A stretch of DNA of 5,533 bases from JACDCY01 sp964350145 (GTDB lineage: Bacteria > Gemmatimonadota > Gemmatimonadetes > Gemmatimonadales > Gemmatimonadaceae), in assembly GCA_964350145.1 (NCBI GenBank), contig CAYGJL010000072.1, positions 1 through 5,533 of the forward strand, given 5' to 3'. Made by a program: the position numbers and the translations under genes. Shown piece by piece: positions 1-5,533 of this stretch. Under the pieces are notes generated by a model. It did not search any database and was not told where the DNA came from. It was given only the letters and a program-made list of their open reading frames with translations. Numbering within the stretch: position 1 is the first letter of the stretch; each line of letters starts with the position of its first letter.

Positions 1-237
1 GACGTCGGTGGCGCCGTGCTGGTCGTGTCGCAGTTCACGCTGTACGGCGACGCGGCCAAGGGGCGCCGTCCCAGCTTCATTGACGCGGCACCGCCCGCGA
101 TCGCCGTGCCGTTGTACGAGCGGTTCGTGGAAGCGTTCAGGGTGCGCGGACATCCGGTGGCTACCGGCGAGTTCGGCGCGATGATGAGCGTCGAGCTGGT
201 GAACGACGGGCCCGTCACGCTGGTGCTGGAGCGGTGA
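1..237 (+). CDS. dtd: D-aminoacyl-tRNA deacylase (DTD), 3' part only
   Basis: DTD is a cytoplasmic enzyme that hydrolyses the ester bond of D-aminoacyl-tRNAs (and glycine mischarged on tRNA-Ala), recycling the tRNA and keeping D-residues out of proteins. The visible part is the last 78 residues of a family that is usually about 145-150 long, so the start lies left of the window. Two family signatures are visible. SQFTLYGD at fragment residues 10-17 contains the conserved active-site Ser/Gln. NDGPVT at 68-73 is the Gly-Pro motif that enforces chiral proofreading through a cis-peptide. The segments KGRRPSF (20-26) and GEFGAMM (56-62) also match the family. The reading frame is open from base 1 to the TGA at 235-237. 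It overlaps the next gene, maf, by GTGA, which suggests co-transcription and translational coupling. Identification is secure; only the N-terminus is missing. Confidence 0.96.
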   Translation, partial: DVGGAVLVVSQFTLYGDAAKGRRPSFIDAAPPAIAVPLYERFVEAFRVRGHPVATGEFGAMMSVELVNDGPVTLVLER

Positions 238-836
238 AGCCCAGGGTCGTGCTGGCGTCCGCGTCGCCGCGCCGCCGCCAGCTGCTCACTCTCATCGGCA
301 TCGAGCACTCGGTCGTTCCTTCGAACTTCGACGAGACGATGCAGCCCGGCGAGGAGCCGCTCGGTCACGCGCTGCGGCTGGCCGCGGAGAAGGCCGGCGC
401 CGTGGCGAGCGCTCACCCGGACGCGGTGGTGATCGGCGCGGACACGGTCGTCGTGCTCGACGGCAAAGTGCTGGGCAAGCCGCCGACCCATGCTGATGCG
501 CGCGAGATGATGCTGGCGCTCAACGGCCGGACGCACACGGTCATCACCGCGGTCGCGGTCGCGCATGGAGGCGTCGTCCGCCGGGGCGCCGAGCAGGTCG
601 CGGTCACGTTCCGGCGGCTCGACGACGACGAGATAGACGCCTACGTCGCGACCGGGGAAGGGATGGACAAGGCCGGCGCGTACGGCATCCAGGGATTCGG
701 CGCGACGATCGTCGAGCGGATCGAGGGCGACTTCTTCGCGGTGATGGGTCTGCCGATCGTCCGTCTGATTGGACTGCTCCGTGACACGGGCCTGAGCTAC
801 CGCTTCGGCGGGCTGGAGAGCGAGGCCGCGGAGTAG
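234..836 (+). CDS. maf: Maf family nucleoside triphosphate pyrophosphatase, dTTP/UTP-type
   Basis: Maf proteins hydrolyse nucleoside triphosphates to the monophosphate and pyrophosphate, acting as cytoplasmic house-cleaning enzymes; overexpression of some members blocks septation. The product is 200 residues, a normal length. Visible motifs are the N-terminal nucleotide-binding LASASPRRRQLL (7-18), GADTVV (68-73) with the expected catalytic Asp70, LGKP (80-83), DKAGAYGIQG (145-154) and the EGDFFAVMGLP segment (164-174). DKAGAYGIQG is the form found in the YhdE-type dTTP/UTP pyrophosphatases rather than the YceF-type m7GTP enzymes, so that specificity is inferred. The GTG start at 234 is chosen because it places the conserved beta-strand RVVLASASPRR at the N-terminus as in the family. 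It overlaps the dtd stop as GTGA. A GGAG at 228-231 lies only two bases upstream, so coupling to dtd translation probably matters more than a standard ribosome site. The last 40 bases overlap the 3' end of the convergent glycosyltransferase gene. Confidence 0.95.
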   Translation: MKPRVVLASASPRRRQLLTLIGIEHSVVPSNFDETMQPGEEPLGHALRLAAEKAGAVASAHPDAVVIGADTVVVLDGKVLGKPPTHADAREMMLALNGRTHTVITAVAVAHGGVVRRGAEQVAVTFRRLDDDEIDAYVATGEGMDKAGAYGIQGFGATIVERIEGDFFAVMGLPIVRLIGLLRDTGLSYRFGGLESEAAE

Positions 837-1849
837 CGTGCTTTCCAGACGTCCACTTTGTCCAGGACGTCGCGCGGCACGATGCGCCCCATGCGACCGG
901 GGCGGTTCTTTGCCGACGCGTCGTAGCGCTCACCCGGATCGGCGAAACCATCAACGATGAGGTCGTGGAACTTGCGGTACGGTCCGCTGCGCTGCGGGTT
1001 GGTGTAGCCCATCAGCGAGATCACCGGCCTGTCTAGCGCGACCCCGATATGAAGCGGGCCTGTGTCTGGCGTCAGCACGAGCGCGGATGCGTCCAGAATG
1101 CCGACGAGGTTCCGCAGGCCGCTGTCGAGCGCGGAGAAGTGCGGGTGGCTGCCGGTCTCGAGTATGACCCGCTCGGCCCGGCGCTCGCGCTCGGAGCCGC
1201 CGCCGACCAGCACCGGCTGCAGCCCGTAGTCCGCGTACAGCGCGTCGCACACTTCGGCCCAGCGCTCCGGCGGCCAGTCCTTGACCGGCTTGCTGGTCGC
1301 GACCACGACCGAGGCCAGCGGCCGGTCAAATCGCTGGACGAACGTCCGTTGCCATGCCAGCTCGCTCTCCCAGGGGCCGAGTCCCCATTCGACGGGCTCG
1401 TGCGGCACGCCGAGGTAAGTGAGAAACTCGAAGTACTGGTCCTGCACATGCTGCGGCGCGTGGGGCGGGATCGTGTGCGTGGTGAAAATCGTGTTCATGT
1501 CCCGCGCGCGAACTCTGTCGAAGCCGAGCTTCACCGGCGAGCGCGTGATTGCGGTTACGACGCCTGCCTTGAAGTACACCTGGAGGTTCAGCACGACGTC
1601 GAACTCGCGCTGGTCGAGTGCGGCGCGAATGTCCCGGAACGCGCGCAGTCCCGCCGCGCGGTTGAAGACGATGGTCTCGTCCACCGACGGATGCCCGCGC
1701 ACGAGCGAATTCGGGCCCGGCTGAACCACCCACGTAATGCGGCTCCGCGGTGAGTGGCGCTTGATCGCGTTGATCACCGGCAGGACGTGCACCGCGTCGC
1801 CGACCGCGCTCATCATCACGATGCACACGCGGTCCAGCGGAATCGTCAC
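797..1849 (-). CDS. Glycosyltransferase family 9, heptosyltransferase-like (LPS inner core)
   Basis: GT9 enzymes such as WaaC, WaaF and OpsX transfer L-glycero-D-manno-heptose from ADP-heptose onto the Kdo-heptose inner core of lipopolysaccharide on the cytoplasmic side of the inner membrane. The product is 350 residues, normal for the family, with a two-Rossmann (GT-B) pattern. Near the N-terminus SAVGDAVHVLPVINAIK (14-30) is the acceptor-domain signature, with Asp18 at the position of the catalytic base. SKPVKDWPPERW (186-197) is the linker into the C-terminal domain, followed by the strand QPVLVGGGSE (211-220). TPDTGPLHIGVAL (260-272) is the hallmark D-[ST]-GPLH donor-binding motif. The GTG start at 1849 shares GTGA with the stop of the upstream kinase gene, which points to translational coupling; an AAGAG lies eight bases upstream. 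The TAG stop lies inside the 3' end of maf. The neighbouring Kdo-kinase-like gene supports heptosyltransferase I (OpsX/WaaC-like) activity, but the exact acceptor cannot be read from sequence alone. Confidence 0.9.
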   Translation of the reverse strand: MTIPLDRVCIVMMSAVGDAVHVLPVINAIKRHSPRSRITWVVQPGPNSLVRGHPSVDETIVFNRAAGLRAFRDIRAALDQREFDVVLNLQVYFKAGVVTAITRSPVKLGFDRVRARDMNTIFTTHTIPPHAPQHVQDQYFEFLTYLGVPHEPVEWGLGPWESELAWQRTFVQRFDRPLASVVVATSKPVKDWPPERWAEVCDALYADYGLQPVLVGGGSERERRAERVILETGSHPHFSALDSGLRNLVGILDASALVLTPDTGPLHIGVALDRPVISLMGYTNPQRSGPYRKFHDLIVDGFADPGERYDASAKNRPGRMGRIVPRDVLDKVDVWKARYSAASLSSPPKR

Positions 1850-2598
1850 TCGGACAGCTCTTGCACGCGGTCCAGGATCGCGGTGATCTCTTCGTTGCTG
1901 ATGGAAAGTCCCAGCCGCATGGACTTCCGCAGCGAGCGACGCAGCCGCGTGACGTTGGCATCGTGCACGGTGGGCGAGCCGGGAACGTGAAAGCGCACGC
2001 GATCCACGTCCAGAATCCAGCCGACCAAATCGCCATCGGGGCCCGGCGCGACGAGCACGTTGCGGATGTTGAGATCGGGATGGTGCGCGCCCGCAGCCAC
2101 GAGCGAAGCCACCGCGCCCGCCGCGGCGTTCAGCACCACGTCGCGCGCGCCCACGTCGTCCGTCGCCGCGAGCCAGGCGAACAGATCGGCGCCGTTGGGA
2201 ATCTCGCGCGTGGCGATGTCGAACCGGCGGAGTATCGCGCCCGCGGGATAGGTGGCGTATGCCACAACCTCCGGCGTATTCACACCCGCCGCTCGGAGGC
2301 GCTGCGAGACCAGCAGCTCGCGGAGTCCGCGCGTCGGGGGAAAAAAGAGATCCCGCGTCACCTGCGCCGGCACGCCGCCGCGGAACGCGTGACGCACCAC
2401 GACCGACTCATCCTGTCCGGGAAGCGGGGCCGCAAATACGTCGCCGCGGCCTTTCATCCGGCGGCGGGCGGGATGACGGCCGGCGTACTCGTACAGCGTG
2501 CCGTGGCGCAGTGCCTCCCGCAGCGGCTGCTCGGCTTCCGCCAGCGCGGTCACGCGCGCGCGCCCCACGCGGAACCGCACGTATCCATCGATTCCCAT
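1846..2598 (-). CDS. kdkA: KdkA-like Kdo kinase (3-deoxy-D-manno-octulosonic acid kinase family)
   Basis: KdkA phosphorylates the single Kdo residue of Kdo-lipid A in the cytoplasm, in bacteria whose core carries one phosphorylated Kdo. The 250-residue product has the family layout. A glycine-containing loop GRGDVFAAPLPG lies at 50-61, then VVVRHAFRGG (66-75), which matches the RHYRRGG segment of KdkA. TRGLRELLVSQRL (89-101) supplies the likely helix-C Glu94. HPDLNIRNVLV (173-183) is the catalytic loop with Asp175 and Asn180, and ILDVDR (195-200) is the metal-binding DFG-equivalent. NVTRLRRSLRK (215-225) matches the C-terminal NLARLxRSLRK-type segment of the family. Arg69 stands where ordinary kinases have the ATP-binding Lys, as in other KdkA proteins recalled here. 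The gene lies eight bases after trpE and overlaps the GT9 gene by four bases. A GTG at 2604 is an alternative start with better ribosome-site spacing. In Haemophilus, kdkA is likewise beside the heptosyltransferase gene opsX (from memory). Confidence 0.82.
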   Translation of the reverse strand: MGIDGYVRFRVGRARVTALAEAEQPLREALRHGTLYEYAGRHPARRRMKGRGDVFAAPLPGQDESVVVRHAFRGGVPAQVTRDLFFPPTRGLRELLVSQRLRAAGVNTPEVVAYATYPAGAILRRFDIATREIPNGADLFAWLAATDDVGARDVVLNAAAGAVASLVAAGAHHPDLNIRNVLVAPGPDGDLVGWILDVDRVRFHVPGSPTVHDANVTRLRRSLRKSMRLGLSISNEEITAILDRVQELSE

Positions 2599-2606
2599 TC
2601 GCACCG

Positions 2607-4127
2607 TCAGTCCTGCCGCCGCTTGGGAGCGCGCGCGTCGCGCACCGGAACGCGCCCGATCGCGGACACGATGGCACGCGCCTTGTTCTCGGTCTCGACC
2701 CACTCGCGCTCCGGCACCGAGTCCGCGACGATGCCCGCGCCCGACTGCACGGCGGCCACGCCGCCCGCGATCACGCACGACCGGATGGTCACCGCTAGCT
2801 CCATTCGCGCGCCGCCCGCCGCCACGTAGCCGATGGCGCCGGCGTACGGACCGCGGCGTACCGTCTCGAGATCGTCTATTATCTGCATCGCCCTGACCTT
2901 CGGTGCGCCGGTGAGTGTACCCGTGGGAAACGTAGCGCGCAGCACCTGCAGCGCGGAGACTCCGCTCCGAACCTTGCCCTGCACTTCGCTCACCAGGTGC
3001 AGCACGTGCGAGTACTTCTCCACGCGCAGCAGCGCGGTGACTTTCACCGTTCCGTACTCCGCGACGCGTCCGATGTCGTTCCGGCCGAGGTCCACCAGCA
3101 TCAGATGCTCGGCGCGCTCCTTCGGATCGTTCAAGAGTTCGTCCGCCACGCTGTCGTAGTCGGGCGTCGCGCCCGGCGCGGGTCGCGGCCGCGTCCCCGC
3201 AATCGGCCGCACCGTGACCATGCCGTCCTGGAGGCGCACCAGCAACTCCGGGGAGCTGCCTACGATCTCCATCTCGTCGAGCGTGAGACAATACATGTAC
3301 GGCGACGGGTTTATCGCGCGCAACGCCCGATAGAGATCCACCGTGTCGAAAGTGGCGGGCAGATCTATGCGGCGTGTGAGCACCACCTGGAACGCGTCGC
3401 CGGCGAGGATGTGCTCCTTGATCTGCTCGACGGCGCGCTCGAACTGCGGTTGGTCCAGACTCGATTTGCCGGACAGCTTGCGGTCCTCGCCGAGCTGGAG
3501 CGGCGCGAGCGGCGAGGGACTCTGTAGTCGCTCGTGCAGCTCGGCCGCTTCCGCCATCGCGGAGTCGTACGCGTCGCGCAGCTGCGGATCGCCCGCATCG
3601 GCGGAGACGCGCACGGTGATCACGATGTTCGCCGTGCCGTGCAGGTTGTCTATTACCACGAGCGAGCGGGTAAATATGAACATCGCGTCGGGCACGTCGC
3701 CCACGCGCGGCGGCGGAGTGCCGATGCGCTCGAAGTGGCGCACGACGTCGTAGCCGAAGTAGCCGACGGCGCCGGTCCAGAACGGACCCAGCTCGGGCGC
3801 GGTCTGCGGCCGCTCGGCGTTGATCAGCCGGTCCAGGTCGCCGATCGGGTCGGCGGGCTCGCGCCGGTTGTGCCATCCCTCCGCCGGCGTCCAGTCTTCG
3901 ACGACGCCGTCGCGCAGCCGCCACGCGGCGCGCGGCTCCGTGCCCAGGTACGTGTAACGCGACCACGTCTCGCCCCCGGCGGGCGCTGATTCGAGCAGGA
4001 ACGCGAACGGTCCGCGCCTGACTTTCGCGAACGCCGAGACCGGCGAGTCGAGGTCCAGCAGGATCTCCGACCGCACGGGAACCAGCCCGCCCGCGCGCGC
4101 TAGGCGCGTGAAATCTTCGAAGGTCAC
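2607..4127 (-). CDS. trpE: Anthranilate synthase component I
   Basis: TrpE converts chorismate to anthranilate, the first committed step of tryptophan synthesis, using ammonia supplied by the TrpG glutamine amidotransferase. The 506-residue product has the expected length. LLES (44-47) near the N-terminus is the tryptophan feedback-inhibition site. PIAGT (308-312) has Ala where PabB has the reactive Lys, which favours TrpE over aminodeoxychorismate synthase. AEHLMLVDLGRND (339-351), FPTGTLTGAPK (400-410) and SGAGIVADS (462-470) form the chorismate/Mg site. The GTG start at 4127 is preferred because MTFEDFTRLARAGGLVPV matches the usual TrpE beginning. An ATG at 4205 is in frame but would add 26 non-conserved residues lying antisense to the neighbour's signal peptide. 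No clear Shine-Dalgarno precedes the GTG. An extra Pro-Ala-Pro sits after PIAGTRPR. trpG does not follow; a Kdo kinase gene begins after eight bases. No leader peptide with Trp codons, attenuator or T-box is visible upstream. Confidence 0.95.
   Translation of the reverse strand: MTFEDFTRLARAGGLVPVRSEILLDLDSPVSAFAKVRRGPFAFLLESAPAGGETWSRYTYLGTEPRAAWRLRDGVVEDWTPAEGWHNRREPADPIGDLDRLINAERPQTAPELGPFWTGAVGYFGYDVVRHFERIGTPPPRVGDVPDAMFIFTRSLVVIDNLHGTANIVITVRVSADAGDPQLRDAYDSAMAEAAELHERLQSPSPLAPLQLGEDRKLSGKSSLDQPQFERAVEQIKEHILAGDAFQVVLTRRIDLPATFDTVDLYRALRAINPSPYMYCLTLDEMEIVGSSPELLVRLQDGMVTVRPIAGTRPRPAPGATPDYDSVADELLNDPKERAEHLMLVDLGRNDIGRVAEYGTVKVTALLRVEKYSHVLHLVSEVQGKVRSGVSALQVLRATFPTGTLTGAPKVRAMQIIDDLETVRRGPYAGAIGYVAAGGARMELAVTIRSCVIAGGVAAVQSGAGIVADSVPEREWVETENKARAIVSAIGRVPVRDARAPKRRQD
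2611..2614 (-). promoter_or_regulatory. Ribosome binding site candidate for the Kdo kinase gene
   Basis: On the minus strand an AGGA lies inside the last codons of trpE. It is six bases from an in-frame GTG at 2604 and twelve bases from the ATG at 2598. The spacing favours GTG as the real start, which would add only two residues (Met-Arg before the ATG methionine). GTG is also the start inferred for maf, trpE and the GT9 gene here. The family N-terminus is too variable to decide, so the ATG is kept in the gene call. Confidence 0.4.
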
Positions 4128-4158
4128 AGGCGGTTTGTGCGCGACATAACTTTCGTGA
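4123..4158 (+). promoter_or_regulatory. Possible promoter of the secreted-protein gene (leaderless type)
   Basis: The 31 bases between the trpE start and the plus-strand gene are less GC-rich than their surroundings. A -35-like GTCACA (4123-4128, four of six matches to TTGACA) and a -10-like CATAAC (4145-4150, four of six to TATAAT) are spaced by 16 bases. The same stretch also reads TAACTTTC (4147-4154), close to the TAnnTTTG element of Bacteroidota promoters. Either reading would start transcription at about the ATG at 4159, giving an mRNA with little or no leader. That agrees with the absence of a Shine-Dalgarno. These are weak matches found by eye. Confidence 0.22.
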
Positions 4159-5533
4159 ATGAGGTTGAAGCCCGCGACGGCCGCCGTCACCCTGCTGTGC
4201 TGCATTGCCGTCGTCGGCGCCGCGAGCCCGGCGGGCGCGCAACGGTGGAATGATACGCCGACGCGCGCCCTGGTTGAGCGGGCCACCGCGCTCCGGGCCA
4301 TGCAGCTCGCCGACACGGCCCTCCGCGACTACCGCGCCGAGGCCCGCGGCTACGTGACCTTTCTCGCCCAACTGGGAGAAGGGTTCACCGAGCCACCGAA
4401 GATCGTCAAGGCCGACCAGCTCGCCTTGGACGTTTACTGGATGGCGCCGGACAGGAGCAAGCAGCTCATCCGAGGCAGGCGCGACACGCTGCTGCTCCCG
4501 ACCGACATCAATTATCACAGGGACCATCTCGGGATCATTCAGAACAACTTTCCCGGCATTATCCGGCTCGGCGACGGCGACGAGGTGCGCGACGTGCCGC
4601 ATCCGCTGTCGCCCGCGGGACTCGACGAGTACGACTTCGCCATAGGCGACTCGCTCGAGATCCGGCTCGGCCCCAGGACGCTGCAGGTGTACGAGGTGCG
4701 CGTGCGGCCGCGGGACGATCGCCAGCCTCGCGCGATCGGCGCGCTGTACATAGACCGGGAGACCGCGTCGCTCGCGCGGATGACGCTCAGCTTCACCCGG
4801 GCGGCGCTGAAGGACCGCGAGCTCGAGGACGTCGCCGTCGTGCTCGAGAACGGGTTGATCGAGGGGCGCTTCTGGCTGCCGCGCCGGCAGGAGATCGAGA
4901 TCCGGCGCACAGGAACGTGGCTCGATTACCCGGCGCGCGGGATCATCCGCGGACGGTGGGAGATCTGCTGCTATCAGGTGAACGCGGGCCTGAATCCCGC
5001 GATGTTCGCCGGCCCGGAGATCGTGCCTCAGTTCACGCCCGCGCCAGCCCCGGGCGATACCGCGCGGACGCCGCTGTTCATCGGCAACATTCTCGACGGC
5101 CTGCCCGACGACGTGCGCGCGGTGACGGACGCGGATGTGCTGGCCGTGCAGGAAGAGGCGCGCGCGCTCGTGCGCGCGCAGGCGCTGGCGCGAACGCGTA
5201 CGACGTCTTTCTCGGGCCGGCGGCTATCAGACTTCGTCAGGTTCAATCGCGTCGAGGGCCTCGCGCTCGGCCTTGGCCTGTCGCAGCGGCTCGGTGCCGG
5301 CGTGTCGCTGTTCGCGGGCGGCCGCTACGGATTTTCCGATTATGGCTGGAAAGGCCGGGGTGGCATCTCATATCGGCGCGCGAGCGGCGCCGGCCTCTCG
5401 GCCACGGCGTACGACGACCATGAGCTGGTGGGCGAGGACGCCGAGCGGTCGCTGCTGGTGAACAGCGTGGCGGCGCAGGAGTTCGGCAGCGATCACACGA
5501 ATTCGTTCGGGTCCCGCGGGCTCGAGGTGGCGG
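4159..5533 (+). CDS. Secreted protein with likely C-terminal outer-membrane beta-barrel, function unknown (3' end outside window)
   Basis: The frame is open from the ATG at 4159 to the window end, giving 458 residues with no stop, so the gene continues to the right. Residues 1-27 form a clear signal peptide: basic MRLK, a hydrophobic core rich in Ala, Leu and Val (6-22), and a likely signal-peptidase I site after AGA (25-27) before Gln28. The Cys pair at 14-15 is inside the core and does not make a convincing lipobox. Residues about 45-275 alternate short strands and turns, including LYIDRETASLARMTLSF (196-212) and GRFWLPRRQEIEIRR (236-250). This style is seen in LolA-like or DUF5686-like periplasmic regions. 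A Pro/Ala-rich linker (about 290-300) and an Ala/Arg-rich helix (327-345) follow. From FVRFNRVEGLALGLGL (359-374) onward, alternating hydrophobic strands with Gly and aromatic residues look like the start of a beta-barrel. No enzyme motif was recognised. A role in envelope assembly or transport is a guess. The gene diverges from trpE, 31 bases away. Confidence 0.8.
   Translation, partial: MRLKPATAAVTLLCCIAVVGAASPAGAQRWNDTPTRALVERATALRAMQLADTALRDYRAEARGYVTFLAQLGEGFTEPPKIVKADQLALDVYWMAPDRSKQLIRGRRDTLLLPTDINYHRDHLGIIQNNFPGIIRLGDGDEVRDVPHPLSPAGLDEYDFAIGDSLEIRLGPRTLQVYEVRVRPRDDRQPRAIGALYIDRETASLARMTLSFTRAALKDRELEDVAVVLENGLIEGRFWLPRRQEIEIRRTGTWLDYPARGIIRGRWEICCYQVNAGLNPAMFAGPEIVPQFTPAPAPGDTARTPLFIGNILDGLPDDVRAVTDADVLAVQEEARALVRAQALARTRTTSFSGRRLSDFVRFNRVEGLALGLGLSQRLGAGVSLFAGGRYGFSDYGWKGRGGISYRRASGAGLSATAYDDHELVGEDAERSLLVNSVAAQEFGSDHTNSFGSRGLEVA

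Noticed and set aside
1049..1753. A 234-codon plus-strand open frame opposite the glycosyltransferase gene.
   Set aside because: It is antisense to a gene with clear GT9 motifs, has no recognisable domain and shows shadow-frame composition.
1861..2829. A 322-codon plus-strand open frame opposite the kinase gene and the end of trpE.
   Set aside because: Its His/Arg-rich translation has no family features and it crosses the junction of two well-supported genes on the other strand.
4128..4316. N-terminal extension of trpE to an ATG at 4205 or 4316.
   Set aside because: The extra residues do not resemble TrpE and lie antisense to the start and signal peptide of the divergent gene. The canonical TrpE N-terminus begins exactly at the GTG at 4127.
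2605..4602. A minus-strand open frame running continuously upstream of the kinase gene for over 600 codons, through trpE and beyond.
   Set aside because: It is out of frame with the well-supported trpE and antisense to the secreted-protein gene. Its translation is Arg/Ala-rich and low in complexity, typical of shadow frames in GC-rich DNA. Only the last 250 residues show kinase motifs.
5155..5200. GC-rich near-palindromic runs (repeated GCGCGC blocks) that could form hairpins.
   Set aside because: They fall inside an in-frame Ala/Arg-rich helix of the secreted protein and are explained by GCG/CGC codon use. No T-run follows, so a terminator is not supported.
4917..5423. A 168-codon plus-strand frame within the secreted-protein gene.
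   Set aside because: It is in a different frame from the continuous signal-peptide-bearing gene, is Arg-rich and shows no domain features.

Overview
This is a GC-rich, densely packed bacterial chromosome segment with almost no non-coding DNA. Six protein genes can be supported and two of them run off the window edges. The inferred host is a Gram-negative-type (diderm) bacterium. One gene pair resembles lipopolysaccharide inner-core enzymes, and another gene looks like a secreted protein with a C-terminal outer-membrane barrel. GC-rich codon use, frequent GTG starts and the style of the last protein fit Gemmatimonadota or a similar high-GC soil phylum. That placement is an inference from composition and protein style, not a demonstrated assignment.

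Layout, left to right. Positions 1-237 (+) hold the 3' part of dtd (D-aminoacyl-tRNA deacylase). It overlaps by four bases (GTGA) with maf (234-836, +), a nucleotide pyrophosphatase of the dTTP/UTP-type subgroup. The 3' end of maf overlaps by 40 bases with the 3' end of a convergent minus-strand cluster. Read in the direction of transcription, that cluster is trpE (4127-2607), a KdkA-like Kdo kinase (2598-1846) and a family 9 glycosyltransferase of heptosyltransferase type (1849-797). Its genes are separated by 8 bases and then overlap by 4 bases. Divergent from trpE, after only 31 bases, starts a large secreted protein (4159 to beyond 5533, +) with a signal peptide, a mixed soluble region and the start of what looks like a beta-barrel.

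How the genes fit together. dtd and maf are housekeeping quality-control enzymes: one removes D-amino acids from tRNA, the other hydrolyses non-canonical or excess nucleotides. The kinase and glycosyltransferase make biochemical sense as a pair, with Kdo phosphorylation next to heptose transfer onto the Kdo region of the LPS core. trpE supplies anthranilate for tryptophan synthesis and has no obvious functional link to the LPS pair, and no trpG follows it. No RNA genes, mobile elements, CRISPR arrays or repeats were seen. There is no gene-free stretch longer than 31 bases. I do not see a clearly novel system. The most open question is the uncharacterised outer-membrane candidate at the right edge and its very compact divergent start with trpE.
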